Source: Streptomyces sp. NBC_00224 (lineage in GTDB: Bacteria > Actinomycetota > Actinomycetes > Streptomycetales > Streptomycetaceae). From it: a DNA stretch of 64,000 nucleotides. The stretch spans positions 682,001 through 746,000 of the forward strand of contig NZ_CP108106.1 of assembly GCF_041435195.1 (NCBI RefSeq), read 5' to 3'. The position numbers were made by a program, and so were the translations under genes. Shown here one piece after another: positions 51,042 to 60,574 of the stretch. The first letter of the stretch is position 1. The number at the start of each line of letters is the position of its first letter. The notes under the pieces are model-generated. The model saw nothing but the letters and a program-made list of their open reading frames with translations, was not told where the DNA came from and searched no databases.

Positions 51042-51194
51042 CGGCCCCGGTTGATCGAGATCATCCGCAACCTCTCCAGGCGCATCGAAGAAGCCCGGAC
51101 GAACGGCCGGCTCGGCGAAGTCCAAGGACTTCAAGTCAGCCTCACCAAGGCCAAGGAGCAGCTCGTCGCCCTCGACCGCAGCCTGGAACGCACA
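51042..51194 (+). pseudogene. C-terminal tail of a tyrosine-type integrase
   Basis: PRLIEIIRNLSRRIEEART then NGRLGEVQGLQVSLTKAKE resembles the coiled tail found after the catalytic domain of actinomycete tyrosine recombinases. No catalytic Arg-His-Tyr domain precedes it; an IS5-type fragment lies on that side instead. Confidence 0.45.
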
Positions 51195-51257
51195 TGCAGC
51201 GCCGGTCAGAGCAGACCCACCGACCTTCGGTATGCCGGTGATCACAAGGCCGCCGTG

Positions 51258-51821
51258 ATGCTGCTGTCCGGTCTCAGCGCAGTGATCTTTTATGGCGGTA
51301 GCCGTATGACGGCCGGTGCACATGTTTCCGGATTGCTCCTCGGCCTGTTCTGCACCCACGTTGTGCTGCGACGCTTACCTCCCGTGTCACGTCGACAGCC
51401 GAGGTGGTGGGAGATGCATCCTGATCTTGGATCATTATGGACCGCGGCCGGAGTGGTCTCTGGCCTCCAGGTCACCGGATTCGCTCTGCGGATCAATAGA
51501 GAGATAGAGGTTAGCGGCAAGGGTGACATCACGTGGCTGCCTCCCGCAGACATCCTCAACCTGCTGTCGATCGCCGTAACGATGCTCGGGGTGTTCATTG
51601 CACCTGTCCTTGACATCGGCAGCGCGACCTTCCCCGTGAAGGCATTTGGTTTGTCTGTCCTCTTGCTCGCGGGGTACCCGTTCGCGCTCGCAGGCCACTA
51701 CGACATGTTCAACCCGCGAACGCATCGCTCATGGACCTATTGTCCGAGACAGGAGCGGATCGCCCTATCGGCCATTGGTGTCTCGGCAGTCGTCTATATC
51801 GCTCTTGCGATACTCCGGTAG
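51258..51821 (+). CDS. five-helix membrane protein of unknown function
   Basis: The 187-residue product has membrane spans near residues 17-37 (TAGAHVSGLLLGLFCTHVVL), 55-75, 95-116 (LLSIAVTMLGVFIAPVLDI), 123-142 and 165-187. Loops carry few charges. An ATG at 51258 with AAGG 8 bases upstream is the best start; the open frame extends further upstream into an integrase tail, which is probably read-through into debris. The codon bias is weaker than in neighbouring genes, suggesting an imported gene. No family recognised. Confidence 0.5.
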   Translation: MLLSGLSAVIFYGGSRMTAGAHVSGLLLGLFCTHVVLRRLPPVSRRQPRWWEMHPDLGSLWTAAGVVSGLQVTGFALRINREIEVSGKGDITWLPPADILNLLSIAVTMLGVFIAPVLDIGSATFPVKAFGLSVLLLAGYPFALAGHYDMFNPRTHRSWTYCPRQERIALSAIGVSAVVYIALAILR

Positions 51822-52278
51822 GGAAACCGCACAGATCATGAGGATCTGCCGCTTCACTCGGCATCCTTGGGAATCAGACAACTCGCGCGAGGCGAGGCAA
51901 CTGCCCTCCAGAGCTCACACCGCCAAGCCGTAGTCCGGATATTCGTCGGCCATCGCCTTCGAGGCCCGTATCACCGTCACAGCCAAATGCCGTGACCTGG
52001 GACTCCTTCGAGCAACCCCACCGCCCGACACGCGACTACACGGCGTTCGGCCCCTTCCGGTTCGTCCGTCACCGATACGACCACGCCCCGCAGGACCTGG
52101 GTACAGCAATCAGCGCTGACGACGCGTGAGCCCAACCTCTCCGCCTCCGCGGCGACGTCGGCCAAGGGCGCTGGTTCGGACGGCGTCGGTCCTTCCGCTC
52201 CTCCCCACCCGCGTCATCCTGCGATCGTGACGAAGTCAGTCTCGTGGCAAAGGCGTTATGTCTGTGCCTCGCGAGCGT
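51822..52278. other. gene-poor interval
   Basis: A minus-strand frame ending at 51977 (DVAAEAERLGSRVVSADC then VSVTDEPEGAERRVVACRAV) looks partly protein-like but begins with TTG and lacks a ribosome site. No other content seen. Confidence 0.35.
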
Positions 52279-53019
52279 TCAGGCCTGATCATCGCTCTCG
52301 GCTTGTCGGCGGCTTTCGATCGAGTGACCACCACCGACACATCCGTCGAGGAATTCCGACAGCTGCGCCAGCGCCATGAGCAGGCACTGCGTGCGCTCGC
52401 GCTTGTCACGATGGGCAGTTTCGATATGGAATTTGATCAGCCGGTCGGTCCAGACCCGCCAGCTGGGGTCCTGCAGCCGCTCGCAGAACTCCCGGTAGGT
52501 CAGCAGGCGTTCGTCGTTACGCACCCACATTGACTCACCAATGCTGGGCTGGGTCACATAGTAGACGCCATGGTCGATCAGAAAGCCCCGCTGAACGCGT
52601 AGCAAGAGCGCCGCGAGCTGGGTGTCGTCAGCAGCGGAGAGTCGCAGGTAAGGGAAGTCCTCGCGGACCTTCTTGAGCTGGGCGAACAGGCAGGCCGTGA
52701 GGTAGGTCGAGGAGATCAGCGCGCAGCCCGTCCCGTTGAACCAAGCCGCATCCTTCTCCGATACCTCGGCCGGATCATCGATGACCAACATCGCTTCAGC
52801 CGTTCCACTCACCGAACCAGTACGCTCCAGCGTGCCGGACAATCGAAAGTGGTTCTCCACCAAGTGCAGCCGGAGTGGATTCAGGTATTTCGCATTGAGG
52901 TCCTGACGCTGAACGCGCTCCTCCTTGCGACGCTGCTGACGATCACCCAGCAGCAGCGAAAACACCGTCACCGTCACCGAAGTGACCGCTGCGACTGCCG
53001 CTGCCAGCGCGGCGCTCAC
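52279..53019 (-). CDS. membrane-anchored protein of unknown function
   Basis: The GTG at 53019 follows GAGGG by 7 bases and gives 246 residues: an N-terminal membrane helix (AALAAAVAAVTSVTVTVFSLLLG) then a basic stretch (RQQRRKEERVQRQDL) and a cytoplasmic helical domain of about 200 residues with many aromatic and acidic residues (for example FNGTGCALISSTYLTACLFAQLKKV). A longer frame to 53223 is not favoured because it is proline/arginine debris. I do not recognise the family. Its position in a mobile-element-rich region and single-anchor layout recall accessory effectors, but that is speculation. Confidence 0.55.
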   Translation of the reverse strand: MSAALAAAVAAVTSVTVTVFSLLLGDRQQRRKEERVQRQDLNAKYLNPLRLHLVENHFRLSGTLERTGSVSGTAEAMLVIDDPAEVSEKDAAWFNGTGCALISSTYLTACLFAQLKKVREDFPYLRLSAADDTQLAALLLRVQRGFLIDHGVYYVTQPSIGESMWVRNDERLLTYREFCERLQDPSWRVWTDRLIKFHIETAHRDKRERTQCLLMALAQLSEFLDGCVGGGHSIESRRQAESDDQA

Positions 53020-53267
53020 TGCACAGCCCTCATGCTCGGCCTCCAGAACGCGACACCCATCGCCATCGACGCACAGCATGCCGCCCCCGGGTTCTGCTGG
53101 GATAGTGCCCGTCCCAAAATCTCGACCAGACCCGATTCCAAAGATCCTCACGCCGTCGGCTGGGCCTCGGGCTGCGCTTGGCGGAGCAGGGTGCTGGCGG
53201 CCGTGCCCAGGCCGCTCGCGCACGCGGGACCGTCTCCCTGAGTGTGGGGAATCGGCCAGGATGCGCC

Positions 53268-53298
53268 GCTGCGGCAGGCCGTTGGTGTCGGCCGCAGC
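53268..53298. terminator. hairpin, 8-bp perfect stem
   Basis: GCTGCGGC at 53268-53275 pairs with GCCGCAGC at 53291-53298. It lies just beyond the stop of the truncated VCBS-type gene and is probably its old terminator. Confidence 0.5.
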
Positions 53299-53304
53299 GC
53301 GCGG

Positions 53305-53640
53305 TTACGCGGGTTGGACGAGGGTGCGTTCGTCGCCGAACGTGGTGCCGGTGCGGGTGCGTGTGTACAGGGTGGTTTCGCCGTCGGACCAGCGGATGAT
53401 GAGGTCGTCGGGCCACTTGTTAGAGTCGTATGCGCCCGCGGTCATGACGGTGTCGTGGGTCCGGATGCTCTGCGGGGCGGCCGTCTGGATCTCATTGCCG
53501 AGGCCGCCGCTGGGGCCGGTGTCCTGGTACTGGATCACGCGACCGTCGGACCAGCGGATGAGGGTGTCCCAGTTGGCGCCGCCGGTGAAGTCTCCCGCCG
53601 TGACCAGGGTGGCCTGCCTCCAGGCGGCGTCACAGCCCGC
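53305..53640 (-). pseudogene. C-terminal VCBS/FG-GAP-like tail of a lost secreted protein
   Basis: Reading leftward: ATLVTAGDFTGGANWDTLIR followed by WSDGRVIQYQDT, then VMTAGAYDSNKWPDDLIIRW and SDGETTLYTRT, stop at 53305. Each unit has the G-D/A-x(F/Y)...DDL(I/L)(I/V)RW-S-DG pattern of the beta-propeller-like repeats attached to many Streptomyces secreted enzymes. There is no start and the 5' part is replaced by the neighbouring hexapeptide-protein region. Confidence 0.6.
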
Positions 53641-53685
53641 CCCATTGACACCTACGAGTTGACCAACCAGGGGAGCTGACCGGAA

Positions 53686-54306
53686 GTGCAGGACAAGATT
53701 GTCGGGCTTATGGACGAGCACCGTCGCAGCAACGGGTTCCTGACGCTCGCCGAGATGGCCACCCTCGCTGAGAGAAACACCGTCTTCGACCCGTTCTCGA
53801 CGCTGATCGCCGTCGACGCCGTGCTCGGTGAGGGCAACACCCTCTTCCCCGGTGTCGTGGTGCAGTGCGACGGCGGGACATGTTCCATCGGCAGTGGCAA
53901 CATCATCTACCCGTCGACGCTGGTGATCGCCGCGAACGGCGGGCGGATCGTCATCGGCGACGAGTGCTCCCTCGGCCCCGGCGGCGTCCAGATCAAGGCC
54001 AACCAGCCCGGCTCCGTACTGTCGGTCGGCAACCGTGCGCGGCTCCTCAACGGCGCGGAGATCGTCGGATCCAGCATCATCGGCGATGGCGCCCAGGTCA
54101 TCGGCGCCATCTCGGCGCAGAGCGTCCAGCTGGCCGGAGGCGACGACTTCACTGGCCCCGACCCCGACCGCCGCGGCGCGGTGCTCAAGGGAACCGGGCT
54201 CGCCCGCGGGACCCGGCTCGACGCCGGCGACGTCGTGAACGGCCTCGGCGACTTCGCCGCAGCGACCGTCGAACGCCAGCTCGCCTACCACCCTCGGAGC
54301 AAGTGA
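53686..54306 (+). CDS. hexapeptide-repeat (left-handed beta-helix) protein
   Basis: The 206-residue product starts with a short helical segment (VGLMDEHRRSNGFLTLAEMATLA) and then a series of hexapeptide-like turns: AVLGEGNTLFPGVVVQCDG, GSGNIIYPSTLVIAANGG, IVIGDECSLGPGGVQIKA, LSVGNRARLLNGAEIVGS and SIIGDGAQVIGAISAQSVQL. This fold is shared by acyltransferases and gamma-carbonic-anhydrase relatives. No catalytic His typical of acetyltransferases is evident, so it may be structural or a carbonic-anhydrase-like protein. The GTG start has only a weak site (GGAA). It lies beside the truncated secreted gene. Confidence 0.68.
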   Translation: MQDKIVGLMDEHRRSNGFLTLAEMATLAERNTVFDPFSTLIAVDAVLGEGNTLFPGVVVQCDGGTCSIGSGNIIYPSTLVIAANGGRIVIGDECSLGPGGVQIKANQPGSVLSVGNRARLLNGAEIVGSSIIGDGAQVIGAISAQSVQLAGGDDFTGPDPDRRGAVLKGTGLARGTRLDAGDVVNGLGDFAAATVERQLAYHPRSK

Positions 54307-54748
54307 TGAACAGGACAACAGCCCACCGGGTCCGCGGAGTCGGGCTCGGGCTCGGGCTCGGTCTGATCGGCATCGGCCGCCCGTCCTCGCGCAGCCACTC
54401 CAGCGCGGTCGCCACATCGGCTTGTCGATGACGTCGGTGTCTCTCGCCTTCCGCTGGTAGAAGCGCAGGCACTTGTCGAACTATGGCGGCGATGAGGGCG
54501 GCGTCCTCGAAGCCGTTGTCGGCCTCGAGGAGACCTCAATGGCTGAAGGCACCCGTCACCGAAGACCGTGCGGCTCTCACGGCCTCAGGGCGACATGGTG
54601 CAGGGAAGCCCCTGCGTACCGCTCGCGGTGTTCGCCGCGGCGCGCAGGGGCTCCAGCCCTGAAACAGCCGCCTCGGGCGCGGCCAGACGGGCGTCCTGCA
54701 CCGGTGGTCCGGTCAGGCAAGCGCTGAGCCCTGGCCTAGAGTGCGGGT
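54307..54748. other. mosaic interval with fragments
   Basis: An ATG at 54306 opens NRTTAHRVRGVGLGLGLGL then IGIGRP and ends within 41 codons, the look of a truncated start of a membrane protein. The GGGCTC run at 54336-54359 gives a simple repeat. On the minus strand FDKCLRFYQRKARDTDVIDKP near 54420-54480 reads like a DNA-binding or transposase scrap. None is a complete gene. Confidence 0.35.
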
Positions 54749-55144
54749 GTGCCGTCGTACAGCATTGGACAGGCAGCAGGGCTGCTGGGAGTAAGTTCGG
54801 AGACCGTCCGCCGGTGGGCGGACGGCGGACGGCTGCGCATGGACCGGGACGGCTCGGGCAACCGGGCGATCGACGGCGTGAGCCTGGCGGCGTTCGCGAA
54901 GGAGCGGGCCGCGGGCATGCATCCGGTATCGGACGCTGTATCCACCTCCGTGCGCAACTCGTTCGCCGGGATCGTGACCGCCGTACGCGTCGACGATGTC
55001 GCCGCGCAGGTTGAGATCCAGTCCGGCCCGCACCGGCTGGTCTCGCTGGTGACCCGGGAGTCCGTCGAGGAACTCGGCATCGAGGTCGGAGTCACCGTCA
55101 CGGCGAGGGTGAAGTCGACGAACGTCCACATCGATCTGACGTGA
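54749..55144 (+). CDS. HTH-TOBE molybdate-responsive regulator
   Basis: The 131-residue protein combines a MerR/excisionase-like helix-turn-helix (YSIGQAAGLLGVSSETVRRWADGGRL, 4-29) with a TOBE/Mop domain (residues about 66-130: NSFAGIVTAVRVDDVAAQVEI through VTARVKSTNVHIDL). The Mop fold binds molybdate or tungstate, so it probably senses molybdenum. The GTG start has a weak ribosome site. It lies just before the truncated PucR and the xanthine-dehydrogenase-type operon, whose enzyme needs molybdenum cofactor; the pair makes physiological sense. Confidence 0.82.
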   Translation: MPSYSIGQAAGLLGVSSETVRRWADGGRLRMDRDGSGNRAIDGVSLAAFAKERAAGMHPVSDAVSTSVRNSFAGIVTAVRVDDVAAQVEIQSGPHRLVSLVTRESVEELGIEVGVTVTARVKSTNVHIDLT

Positions 55145-55157
55145 CAAGCGAGACGTG

Positions 55158-55640
55158 TCAGCGGCAGAGCAGAGCGGCACGCAGGTCGAGCTTGTGGTCG
55201 AGGCGGGACAGGTCCCTTCCGGTGAGGGCTTCGATGCGTTGGATGCGGTAGTGCACGGTGTTCACGTGCAGATTCAGAGCCTCGGCGGTCCGGGCCCAGG
55301 AACAGTCGTGTGCCAGGAAGACCTCAAGCGTCTCCAACAGCATGTTGTGCGACGCCCGTTCGCTGAGCAGCAGGTGTCCCAGAGTTCTGCCGCTGTACGC
55401 CGCTCTCACGTCGTCGGGGACGCCCGCGAGTAGGGACTCCAAGGTGGAGAGGTCCTCGACGGCCGTCACATGGGCAGTGTGCGGGACCGTGGTCCGGGCC
55501 GCGGCCAGTGCGTAGCGAGCCTGGGCGAGAGCCGCTACCAGCCCTGCCGGGTTCGGTATGAGGGCACTGACGCCGGCATGCAGCGCGGTGTCCGGCCGGC
55601 AGTCGTGGAGCAGGGGCCACACCTCCTCCAGCCGGGCCGG
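55158..55640 (-). pseudogene. truncated PucR-family regulator, C-terminal part only
   Basis: The open frame gives about 160 residues ending in the PucR C-terminal HTH: LLLSERASHNMLLETLEVFL and HDCSWARTAEALNLHVNTVHYRIQRIEALTGRDLSRLD. The domain is complete but the usual 300 to 400-residue N-terminal (purine-sensing) part is absent, and the frame begins at a GTG (55622) with no ribosome site. PucR proteins control purine catabolism, and the divergent xanthine-dehydrogenase-type operon is the typical target. The 5' end has been lost. Confidence 0.75.
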
Positions 55641-55759
55641 GATTTCTCACATTCACTAGGTGATTACGAGTTATCGCATCGTAAATGCCCAAGACTTTCC
55701 ACAGAAATCCTCTTGGTTGATCATCCAGTTCACGGGTGGCCGGGATGGAGGTTTTCCGT

Positions 55760-55846
55760 ATGCCGAACCAGTCGTTTTCGGTCCCCTCCAAGGGCTTCAC
55801 TGACGTGGAAGCAGTGGCCGAAAGGCGTGGGGAGACATGGATCTGA
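55760..55846 (+). CDS. 28-residue small ORF overlapping the XDH start codon
   Basis: ATG at 55760 follows GGAGG by 8 bases and encodes MPNQSFSVPSKGFTDV and [12 protein letters not shown], then TGA at 55844-55846. Its last codons overlap the ATG of the FAD subunit (55837). Good start signals and the overlap argue for translation and coupling. It could be a leader, a tiny structural peptide or a relic. No homologue known to me. Confidence 0.45.
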   Translation: MPNQSFSVPSKGFTDVEAVAERRGETWI

Positions 55847-56670
55847 ACACAGTGCTGGACGTGCGCGACGCGCGTCGTCGTGAGCCGTGGCGGCCAGGTG
55901 ACGCCTGGCTGGGCGGGGGTACGTATCTGTTCTCCGAGCCGCAGCCGCATCTGCGGCGCCTGGTGGATCTGAGCCGCATGGGCTGGGAGCCGATCACGCA
56001 CGGGGACGACGGGGCGCTGGAGGTCGCTGCGACCTGTACCGTCGCCCAGCTCTCCCGCTTCGGCCGGACGTATCGTGCGGCAGCGGCGCCGCTGTTCGAG
56101 CAGTGCTGCCGGGCCTTCCTGGCCTCGTTCAAGATCTGGAACATGGCGACCGTCGGCGGGAATCTCTGCAACGGCCTGCCGGCCGGGCCGATGATCTCGC
56201 TGGCCGCCGCACTCGACGGGGAGTGCCTGCTCCAGTCACAGGGAGGCACACTGCGTCGCGTCAAGGTCGCCGACTTCATCACCGGCGCGGGCCGCAAGGA
56301 CCTCGGCGAGGGCGAGTTGCTGCGCTCCGTCACCCTGCCCGCACGGGCGCTGGGGTGCCGTACCGCCTTCCGACAGGCATCGCTGTACGGGCTGGGCCGC
56401 TCGGGCGCTCTGGTCATCGGCACCCTCGACCCCGTGGACGGCTCGATGGCGCTGACCATCACCGCTGCCACCGTGCGGCCCTTCCGGCTCTGGTTCCCGC
56501 TGGCCCCGGACGAGGACGGATTGCGACGCGCGATCGAGGCGGCCGTCGCCGACGACGACTGGTTCGACGACATCCACGGACTGCCCGAATGGCGGCGGCA
56601 CATGGCGTTCCGCCTCGCCGAGGAGATCCGCCGCGAACTCACCCAGCTTCCCCAGGACGGTGCGAGATGA
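55837..56670 (+). CDS. xanthine dehydrogenase-type FAD-binding subunit
   Basis: The 277-residue product matches the FAD domain of molybdenum hydroxylases: [11 protein letters not shown] near 22-32, [20 protein letters not shown] near 102-121 (flavin contact, usually GNIxxxSPxxD), and a CO_deh_flav-type C-terminus. It transfers electrons from the iron-sulfur clusters to NAD or another acceptor. GTGGGGAG precedes the ATG. Its stop overlaps the ATG of the next gene (ATGA), so the two are coupled, giving a two-gene XDH-like enzyme. Confidence 0.87.
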   Translation: MDLNTVLDVRDARRREPWRPGDAWLGGGTYLFSEPQPHLRRLVDLSRMGWEPITHGDDGALEVAATCTVAQLSRFGRTYRAAAAPLFEQCCRAFLASFKIWNMATVGGNLCNGLPAGPMISLAAALDGECLLQSQGGTLRRVKVADFITGAGRKDLGEGELLRSVTLPARALGCRTAFRQASLYGLGRSGALVIGTLDPVDGSMALTITAATVRPFRLWFPLAPDEDGLRRAIEAAVADDDWFDDIHGLPEWRRHMAFRLAEEIRRELTQLPQDGAR

Positions 56671-59468
56671 GCTTCCACATCGAGGTCAACGAGCAGCCCT
56701 TCGACGCCGAGCCGCGCGCCGGGCAGTGTCTGCGCACCTATCTGCGCGAGCGCGGGTGGTTCGGTGTGAAGAAGGGCTGCGACGCCGGGGACTGCGGTGC
56801 ATGCACGGTCCATGTGGACGGCGAGCCCGTGCACAGCTGCCTCTATCCGGCCGTACGCGCCGAAGGGCGCCGTGTCACTACTGTGGAGGGACTGGCCTCC
56901 CCGGAGGGTGAACTCCACGCCGTCCAGCAGAAGTTCCTCGACGCCCAGGGCTTCCAGTGCGGCTTCTGCACCGCCGGATTCCTGATGACCACCGCCGCCC
57001 TCGAAGCCGAGAAGGGCACCGCCGACGACGACGCCAAACTCGATGACCTGCCCCGCGCCTTCAAGGGCAATATCTGCCGCTGTACGGGCTACCGCGCGAT
57101 CGAGGACGCGGTGCACGGGGTCAAACACACCGAGCGGCCGTGCGCGGGCAAAGCGGTCGGCAAGAGCCTCGGCGCACCGGCCGGCCCGCAGGTCGTCACC
57201 GGCACCGCCCGCTACACCTTCGACGTCGAGGTCCCCGGACTGCTGCACCTGAAGCTCCTGCGCTCCCCGCACCCGCACGCCCGGATCGCCTCCATCAACA
57301 CCTCCGCAGCCCTCCAGGTCCCGGGCGTGCACGCCGTCCTCACACACGAGGACGCCCCCGAGCGCCTGTACTCCTCCGCCCGCCACGAGCACCCCACCGA
57401 GGACCCCGACGACACCCGGGTTCTCGACGACACCGTCCGCTACGTCGGCCAGCGCGTGGCGGCCGTCGTCGCGGACAGCGAGCAAGCCGCTGAGGAAGGC
57501 TGCCGACGCATCGAGGTCACCTACGAGCAACTCCCCCATGTCACCGACCCCGAGGAGGCGATGCGCCCGGGCGCCCCTGTCATCCACGTCGGCAAGAGCC
57601 GCGAGGTGCGGATCGCCCGCGTCGAGAACAACGTGGCCGGCGAGGTACACGGCGAGATCGGAGACGTCGCCGAGGGATTCGCCGAGGCCGAAGTCGTCTA
57701 CGAGGAGACCTTCCGCACGCAGCGCGTCCAGCACGCCAGCCTCGAAACCCACGGCTGTGTCGCGTACTTCGAACCCAAGGAGGACGGCACCGGCGAGCGC
57801 CTCACCGTCCGCTCCTCCACCCAGACACCGTTCCTGACCCGGCGCGCCCTGTGCGCCTTGTACGACCTGCCCGAGGACGAGGTCCGGGTCGTCGCGGGCC
57901 GGGTCGGCGGCGGCTTCGGCGGCAAACAGGAGATGCTGACCGAGGACATCGTCACGCTGGCGGCACTGAAACTGCGACGGCCGGTGAAGCTGGAGTACAC
58001 CCGCGCCGAGCAGTTCTACGGAGCGACCACCCGCCACCCCTTCACCATCGGCATCAAAGTCGGCGCCCGCGCCGACGGCACCCTGACCGCGATCCAGATG
58101 CGCGTGGTCTCCAACACCGGGGCGTACGGCAACCACGGCCCCGCCGTCATGTTCCACAGCGTCGGCGAATCCTTCGCCGTCTACCGCGCCCCGCACAAGA
58201 AGGTCGACGCCTATTCGGTCTACACGAACGTCGTGCCGGCGGGCGCCTTCCGCGGCTACGGCCTCGGCCAGGTCACCTTCGCCGTCGAGTCGGTGATGGA
58301 CGAGCTGGCCCGCCGCCTGGACATGGATCCCCTCGCCTTCCGCGAGAAGAACATCATCGGCCCCGGCGACCGCATGCTCAGCCCGATCGGCGAGGAGGAG
58401 GACCTCCACATCGCCTCCTACGGCCTCGACCAGTGCCTGTCCGTGGTCCGCACCGCCATCGCCGAGGACACCAGCGCGGAACAGGCCCCGGAGGGCTGGC
58501 TGGTCGGACAGGGCACGGGGATGGCGATGATCGCGACGGGGCCGCCCGGAGGCCACTACGCCGACGCGCGCGTCTCCCTTCTCCAGGACGGCACGTACGA
58601 CATCGCAGTCGGCACGGCCGAGTTCGGCAACGGCACCACCACCGTCCACCAACAGATCACCGCCGGCGCCCTGAACACCACGGAGGACCGCATCACCATC
58701 CGGCAGTCCGACACGGACGTGGTACGCCACGACACCGGCGCCTTCGGCTCGGCCGGCACCGTGGTCGCGGGCAAGGCGGTCCTGCTGGCCGCCGCCGCCC
58801 TCGCCGAGCGACTGCAGACCTTCGCGGCCCGGCACACGGGCGCGGCCCGGCACCTGTGCAAACTCGGCGCCGAAGCCTTCGACTGCGCGGGCCGGGTGGT
58901 ACCCCTCAAAGAGCTCTTCGAGGCCGCCCACACGGCGGGGGCGGAGGATGAACTGGCCGCCGACGGGCACTGGGGTGGATCCCCGCGCTCGGTCGCCTTC
59001 AACGCCCAGTGGTTCCGCATCGCCGTCGACCCCGGGACCGGGGAGATCCGCATCCTGCGCAGCGTGCACGCGGCCGACGCGGGCAAGGTGATGAACCCGC
59101 TGCAGTGCCGCGGTCAGGTCGAAGGTGGTGTCGCCCAGGCGCTCGGCGCGACTCTCTTCGAGAACGTACGGGTGGACGCGCGCGGCGAAGTCACCACAGC
59201 GGCATTCCGCCGCTACCGCCTCCCCCAGTACGCCGATGTCCCCCGCACCGAGGTCCATTTCATGGAGACGGCGGACGCGATCGGGCCGCTGGGCGCCAAG
59301 TCGATGAGCGAGAGCCCGTTCAACCCGGTTGCCCCGGCGTTCGCCAACGCGCTACGCGATGCCACCGGCATCCGGTTCACCGAACTGCCCGTCACCCGGG
59401 ACCGGGTCTGGCTCGCTCTCGACCGACACGCCAGGTCCGCCGCCGGGAGCCCGGCTCTTGGTGCATGA
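56667..59468 (+). CDS. xanthine dehydrogenase-type [2Fe-2S] + molybdopterin large subunit (fused)
   Basis: The 933-residue protein fuses two normal subunits. The N-terminal 150 residues are the [2Fe-2S] domains with Cys38, 43, 46 and 58, then QCGFC near 97-101 and GNICRCTGY near 133-141. From about 165 onward is the molybdopterin-binding catalytic part, including [23 protein letters not shown] and the C-terminal [15 protein letters not shown] with the catalytic Glu. Family members hydroxylate purines or aromatic heterocycles; xanthine dehydrogenase is the leading idea because a PucR remnant adjoins it. It is translationally coupled to the FAD subunit. Substrate not provable from sequence. Confidence 0.88.
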   Translation: MSFHIEVNEQPFDAEPRAGQCLRTYLRERGWFGVKKGCDAGDCGACTVHVDGEPVHSCLYPAVRAEGRRVTTVEGLASPEGELHAVQQKFLDAQGFQCGFCTAGFLMTTAALEAEKGTADDDAKLDDLPRAFKGNICRCTGYRAIEDAVHGVKHTERPCAGKAVGKSLGAPAGPQVVTGTARYTFDVEVPGLLHLKLLRSPHPHARIASINTSAALQVPGVHAVLTHEDAPERLYSSARHEHPTEDPDDTRVLDDTVRYVGQRVAAVVADSEQAAEEGCRRIEVTYEQLPHVTDPEEAMRPGAPVIHVGKSREVRIARVENNVAGEVHGEIGDVAEGFAEAEVVYEETFRTQRVQHASLETHGCVAYFEPKEDGTGERLTVRSSTQTPFLTRRALCALYDLPEDEVRVVAGRVGGGFGGKQEMLTEDIVTLAALKLRRPVKLEYTRAEQFYGATTRHPFTIGIKVGARADGTLTAIQMRVVSNTGAYGNHGPAVMFHSVGESFAVYRAPHKKVDAYSVYTNVVPAGAFRGYGLGQVTFAVESVMDELARRLDMDPLAFREKNIIGPGDRMLSPIGEEEDLHIASYGLDQCLSVVRTAIAEDTSAEQAPEGWLVGQGTGMAMIATGPPGGHYADARVSLLQDGTYDIAVGTAEFGNGTTTVHQQITAGALNTTEDRITIRQSDTDVVRHDTGAFGSAGTVVAGKAVLLAAAALAERLQTFAARHTGAARHLCKLGAEAFDCAGRVVPLKELFEAAHTAGAEDELAADGHWGGSPRSVAFNAQWFRIAVDPGTGEIRILRSVHAADAGKVMNPLQCRGQVEGGVAQALGATLFENVRVDARGEVTTAAFRRYRLPQYADVPRTEVHFMETADAIGPLGAKSMSESPFNPVAPAFANALRDATGIRFTELPVTRDRVWLALDRHARSAAGSPALGA

Positions 59469-59766
59469 ACCCGGAGGATGCGACCAGGACATTCGTAGCA
59501 ACCCCACAATCGCCTTCCTGCTGGCCGTCAGCGGCGGGGACGGCCACCACGCCGTCCTGTCGTGGGCAGAGATCGACGCCGACTTCGGCAATGCCCCCAT
59601 GTTGCTGGCGACCTGCCTGGACGGCGAAGACCTCGACGCGGCGGGTACTCAGCTCGTCGTACCCTCCGACCGCTGCGGCGCGCGCTACATCAGCGCCGTC
59701 ACCAGTATCTGGATCGGCGCCTGCCGCCTGCCCGCGAGCTCATGGGCGGGTCGCGGAGACGTCTGA
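59460..59766 (+). pseudogene. C-terminal fragment of a sulfite-oxidase-like molybdenum protein
   Basis: A GTG at 59460 overlaps the XDH end and gives about 100 residues containing HHAVLSWAEIDADFG then LATCLDGEDLDAAG and VVPSDRCGARYISAVTSI. This follows the end of the sulfite-oxidase-like Oxidored_molyb domain (pattern ...VLSWAEIDP...LLATxxDGxxL...LVVPGDRxGARYV). The cofactor-binding front half is missing. Confidence 0.45.
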
Positions 59767-59886
59767 GTCCGGCCGTCCGCGGCTTCGTCAACCGTCCGAC
59801 CCGGTCTGGACCACCTGGCCGTCGCGGCGCGGCTCCTCGCGGCGGTGGGGAAGAGAGGAAGGCGCCAGGCCGCAGCGGCCCCTGCG

Positions 59887-60348
59887 TCAGTCCTGCTCGG
59901 GTGCCTCGGGGCGCAGGAGCGGGTGCACGACGCCGGGGAACACTCGGGCCCGGACGACCTGTTCGGCGGCCCCGCCCTGAATGACGGTCTCGGCGATGCC
60001 CCACGGGCGGCCGGGGAGGGTAACGGCAAGCGTGTAGGAGGAGGAGCAGCCGGTGCAGTCGTACCGGTCCGCCCAGACCTCCACGTCCGTGAGGCTGCCG
60101 GGGGCGCGTGCCACGTGCCGGTACCGGGCGTGGCAGTGGTCGCACTTCTCGCCGGGCTCGCACGTCCCGCCGCAGGGACACGGCAGGTCCAGCGAGTCCG
60201 CGGGCCGCCAGCGCTGCGTGCGCACGGCTTCGCCGGTGGAGCCCATGTCCTTCATCGCCTTCAGATTGCGGGCGGCGACGTTGTACGACTCGCCGGTCGC
60301 GGTCATCCGGTCCCGGATCACGTCCTTGCGTCCGCGGTTCGTCGTCAT
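59887..60348 (-). CDS. hypothetical protein with Cys-rich zinc-ribbon-like centre
   Basis: The 153-residue product opens MTTNRGRKDVIRDRMTATGESYNVA, a basic helix followed by the TATGESYNVA pattern that is common to a family of short nucleic-acid-associated actinomycete proteins. The middle carries PCPCGGTCEPGEKCDHC and DCTGC, which could bind one or two zinc ions. The C-terminal half is hydrophilic. It starts at an ATG after AGGAGGAACAAC on the minus strand. Function is unknown; DNA or RNA contact is a guess. Confidence 0.55.
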   Translation of the reverse strand: MTTNRGRKDVIRDRMTATGESYNVAARNLKAMKDMGSTGEAVRTQRWRPADSLDLPCPCGGTCEPGEKCDHCHARYRHVARAPGSLTDVEVWADRYDCTGCSSSYTLAVTLPGRPWGIAETVIQGGAAEQVVRARVFPGVVHPLLRPEAPEQD

Positions 60349-60536
60349 GTTGTTCCTCCTGGGTTCACGCAGCCCGTCAGGAGGCTCATGAGATCGGTGA
60401 TCCCCACGTTACCTGCTGCCCCGCACAGCCCGTGACGCCCCGGCTGTCCAGCAGACGGCCAATGTGCTGAATCCGGCATGCTCCGCGGTGTCGGGGACGC
60501 GAGGGGTGGCGTTCCCGCCGCTCGCCGCCCCACAGC

Positions 60537-60568
60537 GCGTGCGGCCCTCGGTGCGTGCGGCCCTCGGT
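60537..60568. repeat. tandem 16-bp duplication
   Basis: GCGTGCGGCCCTCGGT occurs twice without a gap, just beyond the stop of the monooxygenase gene. Probably a replication slippage product; no function visible. Confidence 0.7.
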
Positions 60569-60574
60569 GCGATG

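Noticed and set aside
54336..54359. GGGCTC simple repeat as a regulatory or phase-variable tract
   Set aside because: Only about four imperfect copies inside a truncated frame, so length change would have no visible consequence.
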